Notes under the pieces: model-generated
Told to the model about the DNA's origin: nothing
Database searches by the model: none
What the model saw: only the letters and a program-made list of their open reading frames with translations
Assembly (NCBI RefSeq): GCF_002150735.1
Contig: NZ_MUKA01000126.1
Coordinates: 1 to 48,363, forward strand
Direction of reading: 5' to 3'
Origin: Streptomyces africanus
GTDB taxonomy: Bacteria; Actinomycetota; Actinomycetes; Streptomycetales; Streptomycetaceae
DNA: 48,363 nt
Shown here: piece by piece, positions 1 to 9,839 of the stretch
How the letters are laid out: every line of letters begins with the position of its first letter
How positions within the stretch are numbered: the first letter of the stretch is position 1
Program-made: the position numbers and the translations under genes

Positions 1-2
1 GC

Positions 3-461
3 CCCTCACCGGCCCCGGCCCGCCCCACAGCCGGCGCCTTCCCGATCGACCCGGACGACAACGTGGTCGCGATCTTCAGCAGCGCCGTCCGCAAGGGCCG
101 CTGGCGCACGGGCCGCCGTATCCACGCGTACGCGATCTTCGGCAGTGTCGAGATAGACCTCAGCGAGGCGCTCTTCGACCACCAGCAGGTCATGATCAAG
201 GCGTTCTCGGTCTTCGGCAGCGTCGAGATCCGTGTCCCGGAGAACGTGTCGCTGCGCGGCATGGGCGGCGGCGTGCTCGGCAGCTTCGAGGTGGACACGC
301 TCGACTCGGGCGACCCGGAGGCCCCCGTCGTCTACGTCGACGGCTGGGCCGTGCTGGGCAGCGTCGAGGCGCGGCCCCGGCGCGGCAAGGTCGTCGCGGA
401 CATCCTCGACCGGGTGCAGCGCAAGGTCGACAAGAGTTTGCGCAAGCATCTGAACCATTGA
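3..461 (+). CDS. C-terminal part of a DUF1707/LiaF-like cell-envelope protein (5' end outside window)
   Basis: The reading frame is open from position 3 and runs off the left edge, so only about the last 152 residues are visible. The visible part contains a short beta motif repeated at regular spacing: AIFGSVEIDL, SVFGSVEIRV, GVLGSFEVDT and AVLGSVEARP. It then ends in a basic helix (DRVQRKVDKSLRKHLNH). This repeat pattern is typical of the C-terminal domain of actinobacterial DUF1707 proteins and LiaF-type 'cell wall-active antibiotic response' proteins, which are usually preceded by a short DUF1707 segment or transmembrane helices. Its exact role is not known. A GTG at 63 is in frame but is probably internal, because the same frame codes sensible protein upstream (AFPIDPDDN). 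Family-level assignment only. Confidence 0.6.
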   Translation, partial: PSPAPARPTAGAFPIDPDDNVVAIFSSAVRKGRWRTGRRIHAYAIFGSVEIDLSEALFDHQQVMIKAFSVFGSVEIRVPENVSLRGMGGGVLGSFEVDTLDSGDPEAPVVYVDGWAVLGSVEARPRRGKVVADILDRVQRKVDKSLRKHLNH

Positions 462-635
462 CAGTCGCGAATCCGCCCGGGTCCGGGGCAAACCGGTCCA
501 CCGGTGACGCGGCTCGACGGAACCCGGAAACGGGGGCGAAACCAGCGCTTCGGAACTCAGTGCATAGGCGCGCGCACAGCGGGTAGGCCTTGCTGCATCG
601 TCTCTCGCTCGCGAAGCCGTCGTCAGGAGTAGACC

Positions 636-1010
636 GTGCTGCAACCGCCGCATTCGTCCCTGGTAGCTGCCGTTCCGGCCCCGCGGGTGCCAGCGCGAGA
701 CAGGGACCAAGAGGCCCCATGGCACACCGAGGCGGTGTGCCGGCGTGACGAGGCGGGCCTGTTCTTCGCCCCCTCCAAGGAGCCGACCGCCGCCCGGCTC
801 TCGCGGGAGGAGGCGGCGAAGCGGGTCTGCGCCCGCTGTCCGGTGATGGTCGAATGCCGCGAGCACGCCCTGCTCCAGCCCGAGCCCTACGGCGTCTGGG
901 GCGGCCTCACCGCCGCCGAACGCCGCGTGGTCCTGGCCCGACGCCGCCGCCGCGACCTGGAGTTGAAGAAGGCGGCCCGCTCGGCGAGCACGATAGCCGC
1001 GGCAGGCTGA
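636..1010 (+). CDS. wblI: WhiB-family [4Fe-4S] transcriptional regulator, WblI-like
   Basis: This is a 124-residue Wbl protein. The four iron-sulfur cluster cysteines are C35, C65, C68 and C74 (C-x29-C-x2-C-x5-C), followed by the Wbl turn GVWGG (86-90) and a basic C-terminal region (ARRRRR near 101-106) that would contact DNA. Wbl proteins bind a redox-sensitive [4Fe-4S] cluster and usually act with the principal sigma factor. The GTG start at 636 is preceded by GGAG at 626-629. The proline-rich N-terminus of about 25 residues is longer than in minimal Wbl proteins. The name wblI rests on its position beside glpX, as I remember it for SCO5046; the protein alone only shows that it is a Wbl. 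Transcription converges on glpX across a shared hairpin. Confidence 0.85.
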   Translation: MLQPPHSSLVAAVPAPRVPARDRDQEAPWHTEAVCRRDEAGLFFAPSKEPTAARLSREEAAKRVCARCPVMVECREHALLQPEPYGVWGGLTAAERRVVLARRRRRDLELKKAARSASTIAAAG

Positions 1011-1025
1011 GCGACACGCACGACG

Positions 1026-1059
1026 AAAAGGCGCCCCCACCGCACCGGGGGCGCCTTTT
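1026..1059. terminator. Bidirectional intrinsic terminator between wblI and glpX
   Basis: A perfect 13-bp stem (1026-1038 with 1047-1059) has an 8-base loop. The left arm begins AAAAGG and the right arm ends CCTTTT, so each strand sees a GC stem followed by a short U run. It sits 15 bases after the wblI stop and about 40 bases after the glpX stop on the other strand. Confidence 0.85.
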
Positions 1060-1099
1060 CCTCGCGGGGTGAGCTGCCCGAGCCCCACCCCTGCGCGCG

Positions 1100-2134
1100 C
1101 TACTTCCCCTTGTCGAAGTCGATCGCGCTGTACGCCCGCAGCTTGCTCAGGCGGTGCTCGGAATCGATCCTGCGCACCGTCCCCGACCGCGACCGCATCA
1201 CGATCGAGTCGGTCGTGGCGGTCTCCGCCCGGTACCGCACCCCGCGCAGCAGCTCCCCGTCGGTGATCCCGGTCGCCACGAAGAACACGTTCTCCCCGGT
1301 GACCAGGTCCTCCGTCATCAGCACCCGGTCGAGATCATGCCCCGCGTCGATCGCCCTCTGCCGCTCCTCGTCGTCCTTGGGCCACAGCTTGCCCTGGATG
1401 GTGCCGCCCAGGCACTTCACTGCGCAGGCCGAGATGATGCCCTCGGGCGTACCGCCGATGCCGAGCAGCAGGTCGACGCCCGTGCCCTCGCGCAGCGCCA
1501 GGATGGAGCCGGCCACGTCGCCGTCGGAGATCAGCTTGATGCGCGCGCCGGTGTCCCGGATCTCCTTGATGATGCCCTCGTGCCGCGGCCGGTCCAGGAT
1601 CACCACCGTCACGTCCTCGGGCGCGGACCGCTTGGCCTTGGCGACCCGGCGGATGTTCACCGACACCGGCGCGTTGATGTCGACGAAGTCGGCCGCCTCG
1701 GGCCCGGTGACGAGCTTGTCCATGTAGAAGACGGCGGACGGGTCGAACATGGACCCGCGCTCGGCGGCGGCCAGCACCGCGATCGCATTCGTCATGCCCT
1801 TCGCGGTCAGCGTGGTGCCGTCGATCGGGTCGACGGCGATGTCGCACTCGGGGCCCGTCCCGTCGCCCACGCGCTCCCCGTTGAACAGCATCGGGGCTTC
1901 GTCCTTCTCGCCCTCGCCGATGACGACGACGCCGTTCATCGAGACGGTGGAGACGAGCGTCCGCATGGCACGCACCGCGGCACCGTCGGCGCCGTTCTTG
2001 TCACCCCGCCCGACCCAACGGCCCGCGGCCATCGCCGCTGCCTCGGTGACCCGGACCAGTTCCAGGGCGAGGTTGCGGTCGGGGGCCTCGGAGGGCACAT
2101 CGAGTTCGGACGGCAAGTGATGATGCTCGGTCAT
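1100..2134 (-). CDS. glpX: Class II fructose-1,6-bisphosphatase (GlpX)
   Basis: 344 residues, full length for the family. It hydrolyses fructose 1,6-bisphosphate to fructose 6-phosphate for gluconeogenesis in the cytoplasm. The metal and phosphate motifs of the lithium-sensitive phosphatase superfamily are present: [11 protein letters not shown] near residue 73, and DPIDGTT near residue 102. The glycine-rich GIGGTPEGI and the final [11 protein letters not shown] segment are typical of actinobacterial GlpX. The ATG at 2134 is preceded on the minus strand by AGAAAGGTG. It is a single gene, divergent from the DUF4245 gene. Actinobacteria generally use GlpX as their main FBPase. Confidence 0.96.
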   Translation of the reverse strand: MTEHHHLPSELDVPSEAPDRNLALELVRVTEAAAMAAGRWVGRGDKNGADGAAVRAMRTLVSTVSMNGVVVIGEGEKDEAPMLFNGERVGDGTGPECDIAVDPIDGTTLTAKGMTNAIAVLAAAERGSMFDPSAVFYMDKLVTGPEAADFVDINAPVSVNIRRVAKAKRSAPEDVTVVILDRPRHEGIIKEIRDTGARIKLISDGDVAGSILALREGTGVDLLLGIGGTPEGIISACAVKCLGGTIQGKLWPKDDEERQRAIDAGHDLDRVLMTEDLVTGENVFFVATGITDGELLRGVRYRAETATTDSIVMRSRSGTVRRIDSEHRLSKLRAYSAIDFDKGK

Positions 2135-2260
2135 CGGAGCGCACCTTTCTGTACGACGACGGCCGGATGAGGGTGTTGTTGACCGACTCTATCGCCGAGA
2201 CCGCAAAATGAGCAGGGGCCCCCACGGATGAGCGCGCCGGAGACCTGCGACGATAGGGAC

Positions 2261-2785
2261 GTGGCAGGCACGAACGGCAAGCAGAAGACGGCGCGGGACA
2301 TGATCCTCTCCATGGGAGTCATCATCCTCGTGGCGGGCGTCATCTACCTCTTCATCCCGCACGACGACAGCCCGCCCGACCTCAAGCGCGTCGACTACCG
2401 GGTGGAACTGCTCACGGCACGCCGCGCGGCCTCGTACCCCATCGCCGCGCCCCAGGGCCTGCCCGACGCATGGAAGGCCACCTCCGTCCGCTTCCAGGGC
2501 GACGAGTTCGACGCCTGGCACCTCGGCTTCCACGACCCCGACGGGGAGTACGTGGCCGTCGAGCAGTCCACTCAGCGGCGCCCCGTCTTCCTCGACGAGG
2601 CGACCCAGGGGGCGCGGGAGACCGGGAAGACCGAGAAGATCGACGGCCGGACCTGGACCCGCTACGAGGGCGGCCGGTACGACGCCCTGGTCCTGGAGGG
2701 CACCAAGGGCTCGACGACGGTCGTGACAGGCACCGCGTCGTTCGCGCAGCTGACGAAGATGGCGGACGCGCTGAAGACGGAGTGA
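2261..2785 (+). CDS. DUF4245 family membrane-anchored protein
   Basis: 174 residues from the GTG at 2261. A farther in-frame ATG at 2228 would add 11 residues, but AGGGA at 2254-2258 supports 2261. A single transmembrane helix (DMILSMGVIILVAGVIYLFIP) follows a short cytoplasmic N-terminus. The remaining 135 residues form an extracytoplasmic domain, PxDLKRVDYRVELLTARRAA onward, that matches the actinobacterial DUF4245 family. The function is unknown. It lies divergent from glpX, with about 126 bp between the two starts. No catalytic motif is evident. Confidence 0.8.
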   Translation: MAGTNGKQKTARDMILSMGVIILVAGVIYLFIPHDDSPPDLKRVDYRVELLTARRAASYPIAAPQGLPDAWKATSVRFQGDEFDAWHLGFHDPDGEYVAVEQSTQRRPVFLDEATQGARETGKTEKIDGRTWTRYEGGRYDALVLEGTKGSTTVVTGTASFAQLTKMADALKTE

Positions 2786-2817
2786 GGCTCTCCGTACGCA
2801 CAGAGCGCACAGGAAGA

Positions 2818-2845
2818 AGGCCCCCGGCACGGTTGCCGGGGGCCT
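2818..2845 (+). terminator. Strong hairpin terminator
   Basis: A perfect 12-bp stem (2818-2829 with 2834-2845) has a 4-base loop (CGGT). It lies between the convergent DUF4245 and nitroreductase genes. The tail is CTCTC rather than a U run, as is common for Streptomyces terminators. Confidence 0.8.
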
Positions 2846-2861
2846 CTCTCGTGTCCGTCGG

Positions 2862-3452
2862 TCAGACGGTGGTGACGACCTGGTCGAACTCCAGGCGCGG
2901 GGAGCGCGGGTACCAGGCGTCCGGGCCCGGACGGCCGATGTTGACGACCATCAGCGGGGTGTGGTCGTCGTCCAGGAACTCCTTGCGCACGCCCTCGAAG
3001 TCGAAGCCGGTCATCGGGCCGGCGGCGAGACCGGCGGCGCGGACGCCGACGATGAAGTACGCGGCCTGGAGGGCGGCGTTCAGCGTGGCGGCGTTCTCGC
3101 GGACCGGGCGCTCGGCGAAGAAGAGGTCCTTCACCTGCGGCATGGCCGGGAAGAGGTGCGGCAGCTCCTCGTGGAACTCGTTGTCCGCGGAGAGGATCGC
3201 GACCAGCGGGGCGGCCGCCGTCTTGGGCCGGTTGCCCTCGGCCATGTGCCGCACCAGGCGCTCGCGGGCCTCGGGGGAGCGGACCAGGGTGATGCGCAGC
3301 GGGGTCTGGTTGAAGGCGGTCGGGCCGTACTTGACCAGGTCGTAGATCGCCTGCACCTGCTCGTCGGTCACCGGCTCGTCGGTGAAGGTGTTGGCGGTGC
3401 GGGCCTCGCGGAACAGCAGGTCCTGCGCGGCGGGGTCAAGGGCGAGAGACAT
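2862..3452 (-). CDS. Nitroreductase-family protein (malonic semialdehyde reductase RutE-like)
   Basis: 196 residues from the ATG at 3452. An upstream in-frame start at 3527 would add a low-quality leader, and MSLALDPAAQDLLFREART is the usual N-terminus. The FMN-binding nitroreductase fold is recognisable from FREARTANTF, the KYGPTAFNQTPLR segment and GPMTGFDFEGVRKEFLDD. These features fit the RutE/HadB-like subgroup that reduces malonic semialdehyde or other small carbonyl or nitro substrates with NAD(P)H. None of the other rut genes is nearby, so a pyrimidine-degradation role is not supported and the substrate is open. The gene converges on the DUF4245 gene. Confidence 0.85.
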   Translation of the reverse strand: MSLALDPAAQDLLFREARTANTFTDEPVTDEQVQAIYDLVKYGPTAFNQTPLRITLVRSPEARERLVRHMAEGNRPKTAAAPLVAILSADNEFHEELPHLFPAMPQVKDLFFAERPVRENAATLNAALQAAYFIVGVRAAGLAAGPMTGFDFEGVRKEFLDDDHTPLMVVNIGRPGPDAWYPRSPRLEFDQVVTTV

Positions 3453-3572
3453 GGAGGAACCTTTGGACCTTCTCGAGCGGGTGCGTCTGATGTCTCCGAC
3501 CGTACCCAAGTGAAGTTCAACGTTCAACCAACTCTGGGGTGTCGTGTCTCACCTCACAGTGAACGGCCCGTG

Positions 3573-3818
3573 CTACTCCGCGTCCGCCTCGTCCGCGGTC
3601 TCCTCCGCCAGCGCCGCGTCCAGCCGCGCCCGTGCCCCGTCCAGCCAGCGCCGGCACACCTTGGCCAGCTCCTCGCCGCGCTCCCAGAGCGCGAGGGACT
3701 CCTCCAGCGTCGTACCGCCCGCCTCCAGGCGGCGGACGACCTCGATCAGCTCGTCCCGCGCCTGCTCGTACCCGAGCGCCTCGGTCATGCCCGGTGTCTC
3801 ATCAACCTCGCTGGTCAT
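3573..3818 (-). CDS. xseB: Exodeoxyribonuclease VII small subunit
   Basis: 81 residues. The conserved helical-hairpin core is present: [19 protein letters not shown] then [17 protein letters not shown], with an acidic C-terminal tail. Several XseB copies assemble along the long coiled coil of XseA to make exonuclease VII, which degrades single-stranded DNA from either end. It lies 9 bases downstream of xseA on the same strand and is evidently cotranscribed with it. Confidence 0.95.
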   Translation of the reverse strand: MTSEVDETPGMTEALGYEQARDELIEVVRRLEAGGTTLEESLALWERGEELAKVCRRWLDGARARLDAALAEETADEADAE

Positions 3819-3827
3819 CCACCCACC

Positions 3828-5036
3828 CTATGTGTCCACTCGTACGGAGAACTCACCCTCGGAGACCCGCGCGCGCAGGGCCTCGCCGGCCGCCACCTCG
3901 CCGGGGTCGCGGACCGCGTGCCCGTCCGCCTTCTGGAGGACGGCGTACCCGCGCTTCAGGGTCGCGGCGGGGGAGAGGGCCACCACGCGTGCGTGCGTGT
4001 GCGCCAGCTCCGAGTCGGCCCGGTCGAGCTGGTGCCGCAGACAGCGCCGGCCCCGGTCGAGCAGGTCCGCCACATGGTCGGCGCGCTCGTCGATCATCCG
4101 GTGCGGGTCCTCTATCGACGGCCGCGCCAGCGCGTGGGCCAGCCCGCGCTCCTCCCGCTCCACCAGCGCCGCCACGCACCGGCGCGCCCGGTCCCGCAGC
4201 AGCCGCACCCGCTCGTACTCCTCGCCGACGTCCGGCACGACCTTCTTCGCGGCGTCGGTCGGGGTGGAGGCGCGCAGGTCGGCGACGTGATCGAGGAGCG
4301 GGTTGTCGGGCTCGTGCCCGATCGCGGACACCACGGGCGTACGGCACTCGGCCACCGTCCGGATCAGCTGCTCGTCGGAGAACGGCAGCAGGTCCTCCAC
4401 GCTGCCGCCGCCGCGCGCGACGATGATCACGTCGACGTCCTCGATCGCGTCGAGCTCCTTCACGGCCTGCACGACCTGCGGCACGGCGTGCACGCCCTGC
4501 ACGGCGACGTTGCGCACCTCGAAGCGCACGGCGGGCCAGCGGTGCCGGGCGTTCTCCAGCACGTCCCGCTCCGCCGCCGAGGCCCGTCCGCAGACCAGCC
4601 CGACGAGCTGCGGCAGGAAGGGCAGCGGCTTCTTCCGCTCCGGCGCGAACAGGCCCTCGCGCGTGAGGGCCTTCTTCAGCTGCTCCAGGCGCGCGAGCAG
4701 TTCACCGACCCCGACGGGCCTTATCTCGGCCGCCCGCAGCGACAGCTGCCCCCGTGGGGCGTACCACTCGGGCTTCGCGAGGACGACGACCCGGGCGCCC
4801 TCGCTCACCACGTCCGCGACGGCGTCGAACACCTGCCGGTAGCAGGTGACGCTGACCGAGATGTCGTACGAGGGGTCCCGCAGCGTCAGGAACACCACAC
4901 CGGCGCCCGGCCGCCGCGACAACTGCGTGATCTGCCCCTCGACCCACACCGCACCGAGCCGGTCGATCCAGCCCCCGATGAGCCGCGACACCTCGCCGAC
5001 GGGGAGCGGGGATTCCGGAGACGTGTTCACAGCCAT
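3828..5036 (-). CDS. xseA: Exodeoxyribonuclease VII large subunit
   Basis: 402 residues from the ATG at 5036 ([17 protein letters not shown]). A start at 5102 is possible by frame, but the extra residues look unlike the family. An N-terminal OB-fold ([13 protein letters not shown]) for ssDNA binding is followed by the catalytic domain with [27 protein letters not shown], the most conserved block of the family. A long basic coiled-coil region comes next, and then a terminal domain with LKRGYAVLQ. It forms an operon with xseB and is divergent from ispH. Confidence 0.96.
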   Translation of the reverse strand: MAVNTSPESPLPVGEVSRLIGGWIDRLGAVWVEGQITQLSRRPGAGVVFLTLRDPSYDISVSVTCYRQVFDAVADVVSEGARVVVLAKPEWYAPRGQLSLRAAEIRPVGVGELLARLEQLKKALTREGLFAPERKKPLPFLPQLVGLVCGRASAAERDVLENARHRWPAVRFEVRNVAVQGVHAVPQVVQAVKELDAIEDVDVIIVARGGGSVEDLLPFSDEQLIRTVAECRTPVVSAIGHEPDNPLLDHVADLRASTPTDAAKKVVPDVGEEYERVRLLRDRARRCVAALVEREERGLAHALARPSIEDPHRMIDERADHVADLLDRGRRCLRHQLDRADSELAHTHARVVALSPAATLKRGYAVLQKADGHAVRDPGEVAAGEALRARVSEGEFSVRVDT

Positions 5037-5149
5037 GCCGCGAGCGTAGTGGCCACCACCGACAACACACCTCAGCCCTGTCGGTCTCCCCGGGGACTCC
5101 ACACGGATGCGATCTTCGACGCGCCGGACGCGGCCTTACGATGGGACGC

Positions 5150-6166
5150 ATGTCTGCTTCGCCTGGCCGCCGTGTCCTGCTCGCCGCCCCCCGTGGCTAC
5201 TGCGCGGGCGTGGACCGCGCCGTGATCGCCGTCGAGAAAGCGCTGGAGCAGTACGGCGCTCCGGTCTACGTCCGGCACGAGATCGTCCACAACAAGTACG
5301 TCGTGCAGACCCTGGAGAAGAAGGGCGCGATCTTCGTCGAGCAGACGGAGGAGGTGCCCCCGGGGAACATCGTGATGTTCTCCGCGCACGGCGTGGCCCC
5401 CGTCGTCCACGAGGAGGCCGAGCGCGGCCGTCTCGCCACCATCGACGCCACCTGCCCGCTGGTCACCAAGGTCCACAAGGAAGCCGTCCGTTTCGCGGAC
5501 GAGGACTACGACATCCTCCTGATCGGGCACGAGGGGCACGAGGAGGTCATCGGCACCTCCGGCGAGGCCCCAGACCACATCCAGCTCGTCGACGGGCCGG
5601 GCGATGTGCAGAAGGTCGAGGTCCGCGACCCGTCCAAGGTCGTCTGGCTCTCCCAGACCACGCTGTCCGTCGACGAGACCATGGAGACCGTCGACGCCCT
5701 GAAGGAGAAGTTCCCGCAGCTCATCTCCCCGCCCAGCGACGACATCTGTTACGCCACGCAGAACCGCCAGCTGGCCGTGAAGCAGATGGGCGCCGAGTCG
5801 GACCTGGTGATCGTGGTCGGCTCCCGCAACTCCTCCAACTCCAAGCGGCTCGTGGAGGTCGCCAAGCTCGCGGGAGCGCGCGCGGCCTACCTCGTGGACT
5901 TCGCCGACGAGATCGACGAGGCCTGGCTGGAGGGCGTCTCCACGGTCGGCGTCACCTCGGGCGCCTCCGTCCCGGAGGTCCTGGTCGAGCAGGTCCTGGA
6001 GTGGCTCTCCCAGCGCGGCTTCGAGGACGTCGAGATCGTCAAGGCGGCCGAGGAGTCCATCACCTTCTCGCTGCCCAAGGAGCTGCGACGCGACCTGCGC
6101 GAGGAGGCGACGGCGCTGGTCGCCGAGCGCCGCGGTGCCGGAACCCGTGAGGATTCCGGGGAGTGA
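5150..6166 (+). CDS. ispH: 4-hydroxy-3-methylbut-2-enyl diphosphate reductase (IspH/LytB)
   Basis: 338 residues from the ATG at 5150; an in-frame ATG at 5141 would add three residues, and neither has a clear ribosome site. This is the last enzyme of the MEP isoprenoid pathway, producing IPP and DMAPP. The three [4Fe-4S] cluster cysteines are in GYCAGV (C18), DATCPLV and [11 protein letters not shown]. The active-site histidines lie in [17 protein letters not shown] and [10 protein letters not shown], and the [10 protein letters not shown] segment binds diphosphate. It is divergent from xseA and lies 80 bases before ppgK on the same strand. Streptomyces rely on this pathway for isoprenoids. 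Confidence 0.97.
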   Translation: MSASPGRRVLLAAPRGYCAGVDRAVIAVEKALEQYGAPVYVRHEIVHNKYVVQTLEKKGAIFVEQTEEVPPGNIVMFSAHGVAPVVHEEAERGRLATIDATCPLVTKVHKEAVRFADEDYDILLIGHEGHEEVIGTSGEAPDHIQLVDGPGDVQKVEVRDPSKVVWLSQTTLSVDETMETVDALKEKFPQLISPPSDDICYATQNRQLAVKQMGAESDLVIVVGSRNSSNSKRLVEVAKLAGARAAYLVDFADEIDEAWLEGVSTVGVTSGASVPEVLVEQVLEWLSQRGFEDVEIVKAAEESITFSLPKELRRDLREEATALVAERRGAGTREDSGE

Positions 6167-6186
6167 TCGGGGAGTGATCGGGGAGT
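6158..6186 (+). repeat. 11-bp tandem repeat across the ispH stop codon
   Basis: GGGGAGTGATC, with its first copy at 6158-6168, is repeated perfectly at 6169-6179. It is followed by a partial third copy to 6186. The ispH stop TGA (6164-6166) is inside the first copy, and the second copy contains the same out-of-frame TGA. This is probably replication slippage. Confidence 0.7.
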
Positions 6187-6246
6187 CGCCGGGCGGGGTT
6201 CGCCATCAGGCCGGTGACTGTCAGTCCCTCGTCGTAACGTAGGGCC

Positions 6247-6993
6247 ATGCAGATCTTCGGCGTGGACATCGGCGGTTCCGGGATCAAGGGTGCCCCGGTG
6301 GACCTGGACAAGGGCGACCTGGCGCAGGAGCGTCACAAGGTCCTCACCCCGCAGCCGGCCACGCCCGACGGGGTGGCCGACGGCGTCAAGCAGGTCGTCG
6401 ACCACTTCGGCTGGACGGGCCCGGTCGGGGTCACGTTCCCGGGCGTGGTCACCGACGGAGCGACGATCCGGACAGCGGCGAACGTCGACGACAGCTGGAT
6501 CGACACCGACGCGCGCGTGCTGCTCGGCGAGCGGCTGGGCGGACTGCCGGTGACGGTGGTGAACGACGCGGACGCGGCGGGCGTCGCCGAGATGCACTTC
6601 GGCGCCGGCCGCGACCGCCGGGGCACGGTGATCGTGCTCACGTTCGGCACGGGCATCGGCAGCGCGGTCTTCGTCGACGGCGTTCTGGTCCCCAACACCG
6701 AGCTGGGCCATCTGGAGCTCGACGGGCACGACGCGGAGAAGCGGGCCTCCAGCAAGGCCCGCGAGGACCACGACATGACGTGGGAGCACTGGGCGGTGCA
6801 CCGCGTGCGCAAGTACCTCGCCCACGTCGAGATGCTGTTCTCGCCGGAGCTGTTCATCATCGGCGGCGGCGTCAGCCGCAAGTCACAGAAGTTCCTGCCG
6901 CACATCGAGGGCATCAAGGCGGAGATCGTCCCGGCGCAGCTGCAGAACAACGCGGGGATCGTGGGGGCGGCGATGCGGGCGGCGGGGCACTAG
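6247..6993 (+). CDS. ppgK: Polyphosphate glucokinase
   Basis: 248 residues. It is a ROK/hexokinase-fold kinase that phosphorylates glucose with inorganic polyphosphate (and usually ATP), in the cytoplasm. Seen: the N-terminal phosphate loop [14 protein letters not shown], the catalytic region [12 protein letters not shown], the second phosphate motif [15 protein letters not shown], the glucose-binding [11 protein letters not shown] and an adenosine region [13 protein letters not shown]. The GAPVDL and [19 protein letters not shown] features separate PPGK from ordinary ROK glucokinases. It follows ispH and converges with the DUF6542 gene 10 bases away. Confidence 0.95.
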   Translation: MQIFGVDIGGSGIKGAPVDLDKGDLAQERHKVLTPQPATPDGVADGVKQVVDHFGWTGPVGVTFPGVVTDGATIRTAANVDDSWIDTDARVLLGERLGGLPVTVVNDADAAGVAEMHFGAGRDRRGTVIVLTFGTGIGSAVFVDGVLVPNTELGHLELDGHDAEKRASSKAREDHDMTWEHWAVHRVRKYLAHVEMLFSPELFIIGGGVSRKSQKFLPHIEGIKAEIVPAQLQNNAGIVGAAMRAAGH

Positions 6994-7003
6994 AGCCGGC
7001 GCG

Positions 7004-7624
7004 TCACCCCGGCGGACGCGCCCCGGCCGCCGCCCGCATCGCCGCCCGTCGCCGTTGCATCAGCCGAACACGCCGGACGATCACGATCAGCCCGGCGACG
7101 AGCGTTCCGCCGTACAGCCACCCGGCCTGCGTGGCGAGCGCCGTCACCAGCCCCATCAGCTTGCCGCCGGTCCCGACGTCGCCGTCCGCCACCGGCAGCA
7201 GTCCCACGGCGAACGCGATCGGCACGACGACGGGTGCGGTCATCAGATCCCCGCGGCGCACCCAGACGGCGGTCAGCACGCACACCGGCAGGTACAGCAC
7301 CCCGTACGCCGTCAGCGACGCCCCGAACAGCACGGCGCAGAGCCCGCCGAGCAGGAACATCACCAGGGCGCAGAACAACCCGCTGCCCAGCCCGGTCAGC
7401 CGGGGGTTCGGCAGCCTCGCCGCGGCGGGTACCGGAGCGGGGGCGGGCCGCCGTAACGCCTGAGGGCGCTGCGGTCCCGCCGGGGGGCGGCGCTGCGGTC
7501 CCGGCTGCCGGACCGCTCGCACCGCATCGCCGCCCGCTCCTCGTCCCGCCTGCGGCGGCAGGGACGATCTCGGCCGGTCACGTCGCGGTCCGTACTGGGC
7601 AGGTCGCGTCCTGTATTGCTCCAC
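7004..7624 (-). CDS. DUF6542-type integral membrane protein
   Basis: 206 residues from a GTG at 7624. The first 70 or so residues are proline/arginine/glutamine-rich and disordered. Four hydrophobic segments follow: GLFCALVMFLLGGLCAVLF, ASLTAYGVLYLPVCVLTAVW, VVVPIAFAVGLLPVA, and LYGGTLVAGLIVIVRRV with a basic tail. This layout fits the actinobacterial DUF6542 family, of unknown function. No clear Shine-Dalgarno precedes the GTG, so the exact start within the disordered region is uncertain. It converges with ppgK. Confidence 0.65.
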   Translation of the reverse strand: MEQYRTRPAQYGPRRDRPRSSLPPQAGRGAGGDAVRAVRQPGPQRRPPAGPQRPQALRRPAPAPVPAAARLPNPRLTGLGSGLFCALVMFLLGGLCAVLFGASLTAYGVLYLPVCVLTAVWVRRGDLMTAPVVVPIAFAVGLLPVADGDVGTGGKLMGLVTALATQAGWLYGGTLVAGLIVIVRRVRLMQRRRAAMRAAAGARPPG

Positions 7625-7793
7625 TGCACCAACTTAGGTCGTTCAATATGCCGAATAGGCCTTCAGACACGCCGTGGATCGAGGCTTGGCCAAGCGTTCG
7701 ATACGCCGCCGGGGCGGTTCCGGGTACGCCGTAGACTGGTGGATCGGCCGGTCTCCCGGCCCCCTGCCCTCTCCACTCACGGGAAGTCGCAAC

Positions 7794-8882
<1,089 letters not shown>

Positions 8883-8908
8883 CGGGTGGCTTCGGGGGCG
8901 GGCCCCTG

Positions 8909-9694
8909 TCAGCCCAGGGTCTGGGCGGCGTACAGCATGCCGACGGCCGTGGCGAGGGTGCCGAGGAGGAGGCGCAGGGCCCGGTCGGGCAGGCGGGGCT
9001 GGAGGCGGGCGCCGAGGTAGCCGCCGATCAGGCCGCCCGTGCCGCAGGCGAGGCCGAGCCACCAGTCGGGGGCGACCTCTCCGGAACTCATCAGCGACAG
9101 CAGCGCGTAGGCCGTGGCACCGACGAGCGACGTGGCGAACGTGGCGGCGAGCGCGGCCGGGGCGACGCGGGCGACGGGCAGACCGCGTCCGACGAGGACC
9201 GGGCCGAGCAGGGAACCGCCGCCGATGCCGTAGATGCCGCCGACCGCGCCGACCGCCAGCGCGAGTCCGGTCAGCGTACGCGGGGACAACTCACCTGCGG
9301 GCGACGGCCGGTGGCGTGCCGGGGCGAGGGCACGCAGGAACAGCCACAGGCCGAGCGGCAGCAGCAGGGCGGCTGCCAGGAGCCGGAAGACGCCGGGGCC
9401 GGGGAGGGCGAAGACCCGGACGGTGGCGCCGAGGACGACGCCGGGCAGGGTGCCCAGCACCAGGCGCCGGGCGAGGTCGCCGCGTAGCGCGCCGTCGTGC
9501 CGGTAGCGCCACAGGGCCCCAGGTCCGGCGACGACGTTGTACAGCAGGTTGGTCGGGGTGACCGCCGGGTTGGGCACACTGAAGACGCTCAGCTGGACCG
9601 GAAGCAGGAACACCGCGCCGGACACTCCGACGGGGGCGGTCACGGTCGCGATCACCAGCCCGGCGGCCAGCCCTCCCCACACGGTCCCGTCCAC
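8909..9694 (-). CDS. TauE/SafE (TSUP) family membrane transporter
   Basis: 261 residues, almost entirely hydrophobic, with about eight predicted transmembrane segments. Family features are the N-terminal GVSGAVFLLPVQLSVFSVPNPAVTPTNLLYN block and its second-half counterpart GIYGIGGGSLLGPVL. TSUP proteins move sulfite, sulfonates or related organic anions, usually outward. The substrate is not readable from sequence. It lies 145 bases downstream of the LysR gene on the same strand, so cotranscription or regulation by that LysR protein is possible but not shown. Confidence 0.87.
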   Translation of the reverse strand: MDGTVWGGLAAGLVIATVTAPVGVSGAVFLLPVQLSVFSVPNPAVTPTNLLYNVVAGPGALWRYRHDGALRGDLARRLVLGTLPGVVLGATVRVFALPGPGVFRLLAAALLLPLGLWLFLRALAPARHRPSPAGELSPRTLTGLALAVGAVGGIYGIGGGSLLGPVLVGRGLPVARVAPAALAATFATSLVGATAYALLSLMSSGEVAPDWWLGLACGTGGLIGGYLGARLQPRLPDRALRLLLGTLATAVGMLYAAQTLG

Positions 9695-9839
9695 TGTCGC
9701 CCCGCTTCCCCTGGCCCTTCGAACGTCCGGTCAGTATCAGCGCCCCGGAGGGCTACGGGGATGGTGTGCAACGAGATGTTCATGAGCGGTGTTCCGGGCA
9801 GGGCCGGAGTGGCTCGGGACACCGGACCCCCACCCCGCC

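Noticed and set aside
2961..5225. A 754-codon plus-strand frame across nitroreductase, xseB and xseA
   Set aside because: Runs antisense to three recognised genes and has no domain; shadow frame.
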